DNA from: CAZESS01 sp964414415
Lineage (GTDB): Archaea; Thermoplasmatota; E2; UBA202; DSCA01
Length of the DNA stretch: 64,000 nt
Reading direction: 5' to 3'
NCBI GenBank assembly: GCA_964414415.1
Contig: CAYPWJ010000001.1
Location: forward strand, 62,001-126,000
Position numbers and translations under genes: made by a program. Of the stretch, positions 41,901 through 49,451 are shown piece after piece. The notes under the pieces are model-generated. The model saw only the letters and a list, made by a program, of their open reading frames with translations. It searched no databases and had not been told where the DNA came from. Positions within the stretch are counted from its first letter, which is position 1; every line of letters begins with the position of its first letter.

Positions 41901-42874
41901 ATGATCTGAGTAGCGATTTTCGGATAAGACGACTGAGCGATATCTACATCCGACCGAGAGGCGCGGCGCACCTCATTCTCAAGCAAATCAGAGAAATGAG
42001 CGTCAGGGAAACCGTAGTCCTCGCATGACTTCGTCAGGATAAGCCGCATAAAAAGAGCGAATGCTGTCTCCAGAGCAAACGTCATCAGGTATCTGTCCTC
42101 CTTTTTTCCGGGGGACAGCCCGGCTTTCTCAAAAACATGCGCCCAGTGATCCGGCACCTGGCTCTTTGTCAGCGACTTTGCATAGGAGCGCTTCCAGAAC
42201 TCGTAGGCGCTTTTGGTAAAACGCGAGGTTTCCCTGCTCTGCTCAAACAGATTTATGATCGAGGAGACAAGCTCGGAAAACAGAGAGTCCTCCTTGAGCC
42301 TGAAGCTTTCATAAAAATGCCCTCGAGATGTTTCTGTATCAAGCGATAGCCGTTCCTCGGCGGGCTTGAACTTGTCGATATACGTCAGCACATTGTCAAT
42401 TTTGGTCGTGCCGTAGTCAGGCTTCGAGAGCAGCCGTATGCCCTCACTTACCATCTCTTCGTCTATCTCCGACATGCCTCCGGAGATGTCGTTTCTCCGC
42501 AAAAGCCGCTTCTGCTGCCGTTCATAGAAAATAAGCTCCCGTCCATTGTAGAGAAGACCATAGTCTGCCTTTAGCTCATCGACATATTTTTCCTTCAGAT
42601 CATCTTCAAAATACCCGAGGTCGTCCACTCCTGGCTTTTTAAATTCGATGACAAAGACGATATCTCCAAACTCGTCGGTGCAATGGATATCGGTCCGCTT
42701 GCCTGTTGCGATGCGTTCCTCAAAGAAGATGTCGTTTTTCTCATATCCAAGATTTTCCAGGATTTCTTTTTTAGAAAATTTTATCCGAAGTGTTTCCTCG
42801 TTCATCTCCGGGTTATCCTCCACCTCCTGCCATAAATCACGTAACGCTTCAAATATGTCACCTACCTTTGACAT
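38996..42874 (-). CDS. Type IIG restriction-modification enzyme (nuclease-methylase fusion)
   Basis: 1292 residues. An N-terminal PD-(D/E)xK nuclease is indicated by D62, E77 and K79 (RTDIHC and VIEFKKPG). A helical connector leads to a gamma-class N6-adenine methylase with motif I DPACGSGTFLVEAL (near 440) and motif IV NPPY (684-687) in the Eco57I pattern. The C-terminal TaqI-type target-recognition region includes KDDFYVLQLIEERED and AKYVFQGGGKGGGIYGI. One polypeptide would thus both cut and methylate. It starts one base after the RPA-like gene and shares its AT-richer composition, so the two arrived together or are co-selected. The target sequence cannot be predicted. Confidence 0.9.
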   Translation of the reverse strand: MSKVGDIFEALRDLWQEVEDNPEMNEETLRIKFSKKEILENLGYEKNDIFFEERIATGKRTDIHCTDEFGDIVFVIEFKKPGVDDLGYFEDDLKEKYVDELKADYGLLYNGRELIFYERQQKRLLRRNDISGGMSEIDEEMVSEGIRLLSKPDYGTTKIDNVLTYIDKFKPAEERLSLDTETSRGHFYESFRLKEDSLFSELVSSIINLFEQSRETSRFTKSAYEFWKRSYAKSLTKSQVPDHWAHVFEKAGLSPGKKEDRYLMTFALETAFALFMRLILTKSCEDYGFPDAHFSDLLENEVRRASRSDVDIAQSSYPKIATQIIRDMQEKLIASVFEEDIFYWWTEEFDRRSYQQFFSDTTLQMSTFGKNVAKLLLAIYKFDFSRVEGDPLGILYQRYFDTETRKALGEFYTPMEVVDYILDSVGYTGEQTVDRRLLDPACGSGTFLVEALKRYLDGAKRKAEQHGWGKVLDELCNRYHIVGFDIHPFATIMAQVQFTLALLPTYRKAKEEDPGFVLKRLPIFRTDSLAMEQQSGRMKITDFGVGKTFTMSIELPVQGDEGTFFEDDFRIPDIITVREHTDIQRTEEYFGALQAVFDTVKRDAVEERESVNLDRLERNLRHYLVDKKWSLLAEFFEDYAYDLLEKIKLLKSDFEDGRLVKSIEDVLLAALLKNFVDYDFVVGNPPYVRIQDIPEKQKNRWSGCYDWAKGNYDIFVPFIERGLKWIKGGHAGKLSYIVSNRFLLTNYGKPMRAGLPEQAQIDKLLDMKDSRVFEDALNYPAIFVFSKGPRRQHRFPVARVFRDSDDGEELLADVEHCFEQLENGDSHVVGDFSDAFYFPYDNLRAQGWYLMPPNEWKVFSQIEEGCSLLQDFTKTKSGGFQGVSTSKDDFYVLQLIEEREDTIVARPKGGGDPVEVEKGLVRPFLFGKDVERWRIDWKGWYVLFPYQQYVIDGEEKYKLIPSKEYEGKFDYGDTYIEDLYPKGWSYLESIEDDLRSREGGKFRRGKNQEHKWYGMGYPRSKDKYDKKKILVQLNSQEGDYCYDNEAKYVFQGGGKGGGIYGILLKSEKQFPFYLTGLLNSSLLDFYLKHISTIYAGKSYSYADAYIKLLPIKTAEKDGELDFLEEIKEVAEQIVGIEELKRKIDMFPTPYFSALRKKDVVDEFFEIRHTTKRYYREASISIQTGLDEGKKIKLGKDDYIDDYRINTDEKYEYIARTLNGKKLSKEEEIIIRVPVNNELVQQILEMHDQDIGKLRDMPTVAELEDKLNQTVFDLYNIESEDDIAVIDTFLDRF

Positions 42875-42875
42875 G

Positions 42876-43538
42876 CTATTCCTCTATTTTCTCAAAGGAA
42901 TCCACGGTGAAATTTTCCCCGAAATCGGCTCCGTTGAACCGATATTTGTTACCGGCCAGTTTTACGTCGAGAAGACAGTCGAGGTCCTCGTCGTCCATCT
43001 CCTTCGCCATCTCCAAATCTATATCGGTTAATCTTTCAGCTACCTCGCCATTTGCCACCATCACCTTGCTGGTGGAATCAAGAGCAACCTTTATCCGGAA
43101 ATCCTCGACCGGCTCCACGTCCAGATGGACGGGACAGTGGTCGTTCACTAAGACCCGGTTGCATTCGGGGCATCGCTCGATATAGCCGCTCTTCGGCACA
43201 ATCCTCGTAACGTGCCCCTCTATCCCACCGTTGTCTCCAGCCTCTATCTCTTCATCCAGCTTTGTTATCTTTGTTCGAGAGTTAAGATTGACTTGAGACT
43301 GTTCATTCCATACATCCACCACGACGCCCTTGAAAAGATAGCTTTCTCCTTCTTGGAGCTCCGGCAACTGTGATTTTTTCCATGAGACAAACTTGAGTTT
43401 ACCGGTCTCATCGCCGAGCAACCCCACCTGGGCGATAGCATCCGAGCGTGGCTCCCAAAGCTGGAGAACCTTCGCTTTTAGAGACACCCATTCCCCTTCC
43501 TCTGTTAATTCTTCGATTTTTCGCATCTCCGCTGACAT
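42876..43538 (-). CDS. RPA-like single-strand DNA-binding protein (OB fold with zinc ribbon)
   Basis: 220 residues: an N-terminal OB fold (VSLKAKVLQLWEPRSDAI, LLGDETGKLKFVSW, YLFKGVVVDVWNEQSQVNLN) followed by a zinc ribbon (CPECNRVLVNDHCPVH, near 122-137) and a C-terminal acidic helical part. This is the layout of short euryarchaeal replication protein A subunits. It precedes the type IIG enzyme with one base between stop and start, an uncommon partner for such a system. It may protect or process DNA during restriction, or be a chromosomal rpa paralogue captured by the island. Its C-terminal 70 residues have no recognised domain. Confidence 0.75.
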   Translation of the reverse strand: MSAEMRKIEELTEEGEWVSLKAKVLQLWEPRSDAIAQVGLLGDETGKLKFVSWKKSQLPELQEGESYLFKGVVVDVWNEQSQVNLNSRTKITKLDEEIEAGDNGGIEGHVTRIVPKSGYIERCPECNRVLVNDHCPVHLDVEPVEDFRIKVALDSTSKVMVANGEVAERLTDIDLEMAKEMDDEDLDCLLDVKLAGNKYRFNGADFGENFTVDSFEKIEE

Positions 43539-43628
43539 ACCTATTTTCCCCTATCCAATTCTACAAATGCCGAGGCAATAATAAATTTTGCTTTCGATGC
43601 AGCATCTTCTAGAAACTTCCAAAATGTG

Positions 43629-44174
43629 CTATTGCCCCTGTTTTTTGAAGTTCAGGACGGTGTCGTGGACGATGTGGTCGTAGTGGTGGAGGTCCGTCTG
43701 GATGCGCCGGCTGAGGGTGAAGCCCACGTCCCTGGCTGCCTGGACGGCGACATCATTGTCCATGTGCCGGAGGTAGACCGACAGCAGGCCGTCAGGGGTC
43801 AACACCCGGCCTATCTCGCCGAGCAGCTGCCGTCGCCTGTCAGGCGTAAAAAAATCACTGTGCAAGACATCATATATCAGGGCAGCGTCCATCGCGGCAT
43901 CGTCAAACGGCAGCGTCAGCGAGCCCGCCGTCTCCATTATCTCAACGTTGCCGACCCCGTAGGTCTCCAGCCGCCCGCGCAGCGACTCCAGTTTCCCGTG
44001 GTCGCGGTCAAGCGCATAGACGACGCCCGACGGTGCGACCAGCATCGCCGCCGGCAGGACATACATCCCCGTGCCGCAGCCGAAATCCAGCACCCGGTCA
44101 CCCGACCGGAGGCCGACCTCCAGCAGCATCCGCGCGCCCAGGCCGTCAAGCCAGCGCCTGCCGTCCTCGTTCAT
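43629..44174 (-). CDS. Class I SAM-dependent methyltransferase
   Basis: 181 residues with the Rossmann motif I VLDFGCGTGMYVLPAAMLV, acidic motif II YALDRDHGKL, and DAALIYDVLHSDFFTPD, typical of UbiE/Methyltransf_11 enzymes. The start at 44174 is favoured because a TTTTAA element lies about 25-33 bases upstream, giving a leaderless mRNA; 44219 is the in-frame alternative and would place that element inside the gene. It stands alone on the minus strand between the restriction island and the DUF3604 gene. The substrate is unknown. Confidence 0.85.
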   Translation of the reverse strand: MNEDGRRWLDGLGARMLLEVGLRSGDRVLDFGCGTGMYVLPAAMLVAPSGVVYALDRDHGKLESLRGRLETYGVGNVEIMETAGSLTLPFDDAAMDAALIYDVLHSDFFTPDRRRQLLGEIGRVLTPDGLLSVYLRHMDNDVAVQAARDVGFTLSRRIQTDLHHYDHIVHDTVLNFKKQGQ

Positions 44175-44223
44175 CACCGATGTATCACCACGACGGTTAA
44201 AACATGTTTCCCCGACCATACGG

Positions 44224-45915
44224 CTAGCGCGCCTGGTCGATGAACACCGGCCCGAGATACGCCATGTAGCCGCCGTCCGTGCCGCCCTGCCGGACGGCGA
44301 CCCAGTAGAAGTCATTGTCCTGGACATCTGGATCCTCCACCGTGACGGTGCAGACGTCGCTGTCCGGCGTGACGTGCTCGACGACCCGGCACCACGGCCG
44401 CCCGCGCTCCCGGTTTTTCTTGACGACCCAGATGTCGGTTATCGGCCGGTCGAGCTCCTCGGGCGTGAAGCCGTGGGGGCACATCGTCTTCCCGCTGCTG
44501 TCGTTCCCCTGGAACGTCGACCGTGCGGTCACCCGTATATCCAGGGGAGCGGTACAGTTTATCCGGCGGCCGTAGGCGAGCTGTCCGTCAAACCGGGCGT
44601 TCGCCCGTATCTTGAGGAGCTGCGACGCGTAGCAGCTGCCGTTGTTCAGGGCGTCCCATATCTCCCCGCGGGTGTTATGCACCGCGTAGACGGCAGCGAG
44701 ACCGGAGGGCGCCCCGAGATGACTCAGGTTGGTTTCGGCGCTGCCCGGCCTGGGGTAGTCGTGGGTGTCGCTGCCTGCGATGAAGGCGAATGGCTGCCGC
44801 CCGTCATGCTGGCTCCACTCCCAGCAGGCGTTCTCGATCCAGGCGTCCGTCTGGTTGATGAACTGTTCCTCGGGGTAGGGAAACCGCCATGGCACCCCCG
44901 GGGTATAGTGCTGCCCGACGGCGCTGCCCCATCGGCTGTAGACCTCGGCGCCGCGCAGCACCTGGTCGCGCGCCGTCTCGTGCTGCACCCCGTCGGCGAG
45001 GTAGGTGAAGTTTGTGGCGAAGCTCAGGTCGCTTGGTGTTTTGCCCTGGGGGTGATGTGGAAACCCGATGACGCGGTGCCCCCGCTCATGCTCCCGGGCC
45101 ATCGCCTGGAAGATGCCGTCGTAGGTGGGCCGCTGCCAGTCGGCGTACTCCGGCGCCCCTGGATATATGTCGCGGTAGTAGAAGTTGACATGGCCGACGT
45201 CCTGGCATCCATCCCGCGACCACCGGCGGCCGCCGAGGCTCCACTCCGCCGCGGTCCACTCGAAGCCCAGCAGCGTCGAAAAGACGCCCGGGTTGTAGTG
45301 CTCCCTAGCCGCGCTTTGTATCAGCTTCCATTCGCCGTGCAGCAGCAGCTTGTACATGATAGTTCGGAGCCAGTCAGATCGGGGCACCCCGCCGAACTTG
45401 ACGTTGAAGCCGTCTATCAGCTCCGCGTGGTCGGTGCAGGCGGCGAAGTCAAGGTAGTTGTCGGCGACGGCGTTGCCGTACATCTCGTCGATCCGGTAGT
45501 CGCCGTCGGAGCTCCGGGTATGCCAGTGGATGTCGCCAAAAAACAGCTGCTTCAACCTGACCGGGACGGTGTCCATATCGGACCCGTGGCTGTTCGCCGC
45601 GTAGACGGTCAGGTTGACATAGCTGGCGGAGAGCGGCGTCGGCTCCGGGTCATACAGCACCGGGTCATCCCCCGCAAAAGTGCCGTGTCTGCCCCCGTCG
45701 TCTATCTGCCAGGAGAGCTCCGCCGGGTCGCCCGTGACCTCGCAGTCGACGATGTCTCCCTCGTAGACCACGGCGTGTGGCTCCACGTCGAGCCGGACCG
45801 AGGGCTGCCCGTCGACGTTTCCCTCGCCTGCAGGCACCTCCCCCAGCGAAGGCAGCACCGGCATGGCCACGAGCGTGCAGAGCGCGACGATGGAGACAAT
45901 GGCTTTCTCGTTCAT
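44224..45915 (-). CDS. Secreted DUF3604 (PHP-superfamily-like) protein
   Basis: 563 residues. The start at 45915 follows GGAGG by 8 bases and gives a signal peptide (AIVSIVALCTLVAMPVLP). After an Ig-like N-terminal domain, the DUF3604 domain begins at LFFGDIHWHTRSSDG, a metal-binding histidine cluster like that of PHP phosphoesterases, with AACTDHAE, IGFPHHPQGK and FIAGSDTHDYPR. The family is exported in many bacteria, and its substrate is not established. The promoter TTATATA sits about 45-53 bases before the start. The final 10 kDa shows no membrane segment, so it is probably released or lipid-anchored. Confidence 0.88.
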   Translation of the reverse strand: MNEKAIVSIVALCTLVAMPVLPSLGEVPAGEGNVDGQPSVRLDVEPHAVVYEGDIVDCEVTGDPAELSWQIDDGGRHGTFAGDDPVLYDPEPTPLSASYVNLTVYAANSHGSDMDTVPVRLKQLFFGDIHWHTRSSDGDYRIDEMYGNAVADNYLDFAACTDHAELIDGFNVKFGGVPRSDWLRTIMYKLLLHGEWKLIQSAAREHYNPGVFSTLLGFEWTAAEWSLGGRRWSRDGCQDVGHVNFYYRDIYPGAPEYADWQRPTYDGIFQAMAREHERGHRVIGFPHHPQGKTPSDLSFATNFTYLADGVQHETARDQVLRGAEVYSRWGSAVGQHYTPGVPWRFPYPEEQFINQTDAWIENACWEWSQHDGRQPFAFIAGSDTHDYPRPGSAETNLSHLGAPSGLAAVYAVHNTRGEIWDALNNGSCYASQLLKIRANARFDGQLAYGRRINCTAPLDIRVTARSTFQGNDSSGKTMCPHGFTPEELDRPITDIWVVKKNRERGRPWCRVVEHVTPDSDVCTVTVEDPDVQDNDFYWVAVRQGGTDGGYMAYLGPVFIDQAR

Positions 45916-46026
45916 GTCACATCCTCCCGTGCAGCGGGCAGAGCAGACAAACACGCAGCGGTATATAAGATTTGGAGCATCCCCGCGGATGGAGAGACGG
46001 CAAAAAGAAAAAGAGAGAAAAAGGCG

Positions 46027-46254
46027 CTACGTCCGGGTTATCGCCAGCGTCGCCAGCGACGGCGGCTGATAGAGCGGCATCGAGGTGTCGTTTATCGGCA
46101 TCGGAGCCAGGTAGGACGCGTTGCTCTGCATGTCGGGTATCGCGGTGACACCGGCCGACGGCGCGTCCACCGGGGCGACAGCCGCGGTGGCGCCGGCCAG
46201 CGTGACGCCGAACACAACAGCTGCGACGCCCATCGCGAGCAGCTTCTCCATCAT
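46027..46254 (-). CDS. Small secreted protein
   Basis: 75 residues: an N-terminal signal peptide (LLAMGVAAVVFGVTLAGATA) and a short proline/serine-rich mature part (SYLAPMPINDTSMPLYQPPS) without recognised domains. A TTAAAAAG element lies about 20-28 bases upstream of the ATG, as for leaderless archaeal genes. It follows the DUF3604 promoter region on the same strand. The function is unknown. Confidence 0.6.
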   Translation of the reverse strand: MMEKLLAMGVAAVVFGVTLAGATAAVAPVDAPSAGVTAIPDMQSNASYLAPMPINDTSMPLYQPPSLATLAITRT

Positions 46255-46322
46255 GTCACGTCAAACCCAGCGGGCTTTTTAACTGTTGCTCCCACATCCA
46301 CGCCGCCATAGAACAGCGGCGG

Positions 46323-46409
46323 TTATCCCCGGCAGCGGAGACACCGCCCGCACCGGGGGCAGCGCAGTGCATCATCGGCGGAATTGTAGCCGCAGCGGTC
46401 GCAGACCAT
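46323..46409 (-). CDS. Micro zinc-ribbon protein (28 residues)
   Basis: Reads MVCDRCGYNSADDALRCPRC followed by GRCLRCRG: seven cysteines in CxxC pairs, a clean zinc-ribbon pattern unlikely by chance. The frame extends upstream through more cysteines (CPARCGC) to a GTG at about 46457. A TTTAAA element near 46467 could drive it on the minus strand. The stop is at 46323. The gap between the small secreted gene and the SatD operon otherwise shows nothing. The function is unknown; rubredoxin- or ribosomal-type micro-ribbons are comparable in size. Confidence 0.45.
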   Translation of the reverse strand: MVCDRCGYNSADDALRCPRCGRCLRCRG

Positions 46410-46525
46410 GCAGCCACAACGGGCAGGGCATGTAAAAACAGATGCGGGGGCCGCCACGCAGGCTTTTAAATTTTGCGTCAGCACCAGCAAGCAGGTCCCG
46501 TTATCTTTCGGGCGAGAGCAAAATG

Positions 46526-46878
46526 TTATAGGGTACCTATGACGTAGCGGGCTATGAATCCCATGAATAGAGCGTATGAAAAATTGACGACTGTTCCCAC
46601 AAGATAATATTGCGGGTTTTTGGTTATTTCTTTCGTTCGTACCAGAGCCTTCGCTGTGAAGATGATAGACAAAGCGAGGAATTCATTTGCCACAACAAGA
46701 GATATCACAATAAAGTTTTCGCAGATTCCGATGACGAATCCTATATCTCCAAGCTGTGCGCTTACCCTCCCACCCACGTATTGACGTATTGAACTACATT
46801 TCTTACCAGTATCGTGCTACTTGCAAATGTGAACACATAGATGCCGGCCAATACGCTAAGGAGTATGCTTTCGTTCAT
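46526..46878 (-). pseudogene. SatD-linked small membrane protein, split by a single-base frameshift
   Basis: Two frames together give one membrane protein of about 117 residues. MNESILLSVLAGIYVFTF (ATG 46878) stops at 46762 after WVGG. The continuation RVSAQLGDIGFVIGICENF, then FLALSIIFTAKALVRTKEI and PQYYLVGTVVNFSYALFMG, is in another frame ending at 46526. One extra G in the run GGGTGGGAGGG (about 46765-46776) would join them. The C-terminal pattern (AKALVR...YYLVGT) is that of membrane proteins encoded beside SatD in bacteria. The ATG overlaps the SatD stop by 23 bases. The indel may be an error or a real inactivation. Confidence 0.7.
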
Positions 46879-47563
46879 GCTTTGTGTACCTTATCAGTAG
46901 CTCGTTTATCAATTTTTCAGCATCTCTGATTTCTTTCCAATGTGCCCCTCGTAAGGCCTTTGAGACTGCCTGTTGCGTAATATGTTGTTTTTGTGCGACT
47001 GCCTTCTGTTTGCCCAGCTTCTCGTAGCTGTCTATGATGTCCTTTTTTCCCTTCCAGTGACTATATTTTATGATAGCCGTTAAATTTGCGATAGTGGTGA
47101 TTTCCCTGTCTAATGATTTTTGTCCCAAATCAAAATAAAAATAATCGAACGGCTTTTTTGTGTTCCGTACCGTCTGTCTGGCCTTCGTTTTTAATTTTTC
47201 CAGATAGCTATCGGCCCGTTTAAATGCTACTCCATCTATTTGGGATGCATTTCTGGTCTCCAAAGCGACATCCAGCTTCCCAAAAACAGCCGCAAATCTA
47301 ATTTTAAAGGGAAGCATATGCTCCTGGATTTCTCTCATTACATCATACGTGGTTTCGATGTTCTTTAGAACACCTGCTATCTCATCGCCTTTGACCACCA
47401 TACATTTTGCAAATAATTTATCCTCAAATTTTTTGTTCGTTGCTTCTACTGAATGGGCAAGTTTTCTTCCATATCTGTTCCGATTCTTTATTTTTGCTGA
47501 TCCTATGACGTCTCCGACAATCGTCACGAATTTTTTATCCATATTTTTTGTTAATTGCATCAT
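46856..47563 (-). CDS. SatD-family protein with C-terminal helix-turn-helix
   Basis: 235 residues of the SatD family: FVTIVGDVIGSAKIKNRNR at the N-terminus, VVKGDEIAGVL and IRFAAVFGKLDV in the middle, then a C-terminal segment HITQQAVSKALRGAHWKEI that looks like a helix-turn-helix. Streptococcal SatD was linked to acid tolerance, but its activity is unknown. The gene is AT-rich and overlaps the frameshifted membrane-protein gene. A perfect palindrome about 23-44 bases before the start suggests autoregulation through its own HTH. ATG 47560 is an equally possible start. Confidence 0.8.
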   Translation of the reverse strand: MMQLTKNMDKKFVTIVGDVIGSAKIKNRNRYGRKLAHSVEATNKKFEDKLFAKCMVVKGDEIAGVLKNIETTYDVMREIQEHMLPFKIRFAAVFGKLDVALETRNASQIDGVAFKRADSYLEKLKTKARQTVRNTKKPFDYFYFDLGQKSLDREITTIANLTAIIKYSHWKGKKDIIDSYEKLGKQKAVAQKQHITQQAVSKALRGAHWKEIRDAEKLINELLIRYTKHERKHTP

Positions 47564-47585
47564 GATATTTAAAACAATCTATTTT

Positions 47586-47607
47586 GGTTGTAAACTATAT
47601 TACAACC
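47586..47607. promoter_or_regulatory. Palindromic operator candidate upstream of satD
   Basis: GGTTGTAA-ACTATA-TTACAACC is a perfect 8-bp inverted repeat with a 6-bp AT spacer, placed where the satD TATA box should lie. A second inverted repeat, ACAACTT-TTT-AAGTTGT, at 47630-47646 shares the TTGTA/ACAA half-site. Two related sites suggest cooperative binding by a homodimeric HTH protein, possibly SatD. Confidence 0.6.
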
Positions 47608-47683
47608 TTATACATTTGTTTTTTTATATACAACTTTTTAAGTTGTAAAAATGCGTATGTGCTGGCCATAGCGTGCACATACA

Positions 47684-47878
47684 TCACCGCTTTCTCTCCT
47701 GGTTGAGGCGGTATTCCCGATCGCCGGTCTTCACCAGGATGCCCTGCTCCTCCAGCCAGCGATCCCGCCGCCGGATATACCTGATGGAATCCCGGAGCTT
47801 CCACCGCGGCGTCGGCCGCCGTACGGCGCTGCCCTTCTCCGGTCCACGGATACGCTTATCCTGTTCATCTAGCGTCAT
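47684..47878 (-). CDS. Possible small basic protein
   Basis: 64 residues from ATG 47878: MTLDEQDKRIRGPEKGSAVR, then WKLRDSIRYIRRRDRWLEEQ and GILVKTGDREYRLNQERKR. The last third resembles the wing of a winged-helix domain (LEEQGILVKTGDREYRLN). The upstream in-frame extension to 47956 is less likely. The gene lies between the satD promoter and the divergent aIF1A gene. No family is recognised. Composition is normal for the window, which favours a real gene. Confidence 0.45.
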   Translation of the reverse strand: MTLDEQDKRIRGPEKGSAVRRPTPRWKLRDSIRYIRRRDRWLEEQGILVKTGDREYRLNQERKR

Positions 47879-48000
47879 TTCTCTCGTGCGGTAGCTCTCA
47901 ATCCGTTTGCCATATAAAAATCTTCCTTGCTGCCTTCTTTCCCCATCGCAGACCAATAACCTTTTAATTGACCCGTCGTTAGGATACCGCCGTCGATACC

Positions 48001-48327
48001 ATGAGCAAAAAGAACGACGACGAAGACGAATACATCCGCGTCCGCCGGCCGGACCGGAGCAACAACGAGCTCTACGCCATCATCGAGAGTGTCTACAAGG
48101 GCTCCAGGATGAAGGTCGTCGCCGAGGACGGCACATCGCGCATCGCCCGCATCCCGGGCAGCAAACGCCGGGGGATGGGCCGCATCCGCCGCGGAGACCT
48201 CGTCATCATCGTCCCGTGGAACATCCAGCCCGACGAAAAAGCCGACATCATCTGGCGGTACTGGAAGAACCAGGCCCGGTTCCTCAGCCGGAAGGGCCTC
48301 CTCCCCGACCAGGTCGACATCTTCTAG
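48001..48327 (+). CDS. eif1a: Translation initiation factor aIF1A
   Basis: 108 residues with the S1-like OB fold of archaeal IF1A: ELYAIIESVYKGSRMKVVAE, RIARIPGSKRRGMGRIRRGD, LVIIVPWNIQPDEKADII. It binds the small subunit A site during initiation. The acidic N-terminal tail (DDEDEY) and short C-terminus are normal for archaea. A TTTTAAT element about 26-32 bases upstream (near 47971) indicates a leaderless transcript. Another archaeal marker for the window. Confidence 0.97.
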   Translation: MSKKNDDEDEYIRVRRPDRSNNELYAIIESVYKGSRMKVVAEDGTSRIARIPGSKRRGMGRIRRGDLVIIVPWNIQPDEKADIIWRYWKNQARFLSRKGLLPDQVDIF

Positions 48328-48357
48328 CCGACCGCGTCGCCTCCCTCTCCGCATCAG

Positions 48358-48708
48358 TTATTTTTCCGCGTGGTCCACGCCGGCCAGCGACGCGACGTAT
48401 TCGATCGATGCTGCGGAGATACCTCGTCATCCCGGTAGTCTTCCGACCGCGCTCTGTTGACCGGCATCCACTCCCGCATCCGTCTGCCCATGGACTCAAA
48501 CGGCTCGATTCCGTCCCGTGTGAGCAGTTCATCCTCCAGCGATGTGGAGGAGTTCACGCAGACGCCGTCCATGTGGAGCGATGCAAACAGCTTTCCGCCG
48601 ACATAGTAGGCAGGGACCGTACATCTATCCCGGCTGCACCAGCGGATCGTCCAGTAAAAACGAGTCAAGGACATCCTTGTGTTTTTCGTTGAACACTCCG
48701 GGACACAT
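48358..48708 (-). pseudogene. TfoX/YjbR-like pseudogene (one stop, two frameshifts)
   Basis: Assembling three frames restores one protein of about 116 residues. FNEKHKDVLDSFLLDDPLV runs from ATG 48708 to an in-frame TAG at 48625-48627, where relatives have a lysine before MFG/MYG. PAYYVGGKLFASLHMDGVCV and GRRMREWMPVNRARSEDYRD lie in a second frame. GISAASIEYVASLAGVDHAE ends at 48358 in a third. All parts are collinear with the small TfoX-N-like family (PAYYV-GKLFA and MREW-hallmarks). One stop plus two indels indicates true decay rather than a sequencing slip. It lies between aIF1A and the HD-domain gene. Confidence 0.8.
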
Positions 48709-48829
48709 GTCTCCCTCCCCGTTTCATCTATCCATTACAGCAACCACACCGGTGTATATAAAGCCTGGAGCTCCCGGCGGGTATCCTGAAGCCCGCCCAG
48801 ACAGACCGCCCCTCCCGTGTGCCGTAGAC

Positions 48830-49384
48830 CTACAATCCCAGCTCTTCATGGACGGCCTGCAGCGCCGGCAGCGCCGTCGCCACGAACGCCTCCACATCCA
48901 TCCCGAGCTCCCTGCACCGCCGTATCCGGTCACGGTCGATGCTCTTGGCGAACGAGCTGTCGTCTATCTTTTTCATCACCGACGCGACACGGACCTCCCC
49001 GAGCGTCCCGTTCGGCATCACCAGCGCCGTCGCCACGACCAAGCCTGACAGCGCGTCGCTCGCGATCAACGCATGATCCAGCGCCGTCGACGGTTCAACG
49101 CCCGTGTGCCGCCAGTTGTGCGCCCGGATTGCCTGTAGCGCCTCCTCAGGCAGCTGGCCCTCCAGCATCTCCGCCGACCGCGCGGCGTGCCGCTCCGGCT
49201 CGTCCTTCGTCTCCTCGTAGTCCAGGTCGTGCAGCAGCCCCGTCAGCCACCACAACTCCGCGCCATGGCCGAGCTCGACGGCCAGCGCCTCCATGATCGC
49301 CGCCACAGCTATCATGTGCTTCCGGAGGTTCACCGTCTCCACGTGCCGCTCAAGCAGCTCCATCGCTTCATCTCGTGACAGCAT
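48830..49384 (-). CDS. HD-domain hydrolase
   Basis: 184 residues of the HDIG-type HD superfamily, metal-dependent phosphohydrolases. Conserved elements are HMIAVAAIMEALA (first His), the paired LLHDLDYEETKDEPERHAAR (HD), RAHNWRHTG and DALIASDALSG (terminal Asp). The arrangement equals that of stand-alone HDIG proteins of bacteria and archaea with unknown nucleotide substrates. The start at 49384 gives the normal family length. It is monocistronic on the minus strand. Confidence 0.88.
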   Translation of the reverse strand: MLSRDEAMELLERHVETVNLRKHMIAVAAIMEALAVELGHGAELWWLTGLLHDLDYEETKDEPERHAARSAEMLEGQLPEEALQAIRAHNWRHTGVEPSTALDHALIASDALSGLVVATALVMPNGTLGEVRVASVMKKIDDSSFAKSIDRDRIRRCRELGMDVEAFVATALPALQAVHEELGL

Positions 49385-49451
49385 ACAGCCACATCACGGG
49401 CGATACATTAAACGTTTTCGAACAAAAAAGAAAAAACGAGGGGAAAGAGAG

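Noticed and set aside
48354..48674. 106-residue intact TfoX-like gene
   Set aside because: Its N- and C-terminal ends are nonsense relative to the family, and the true ends lie in two other frames.
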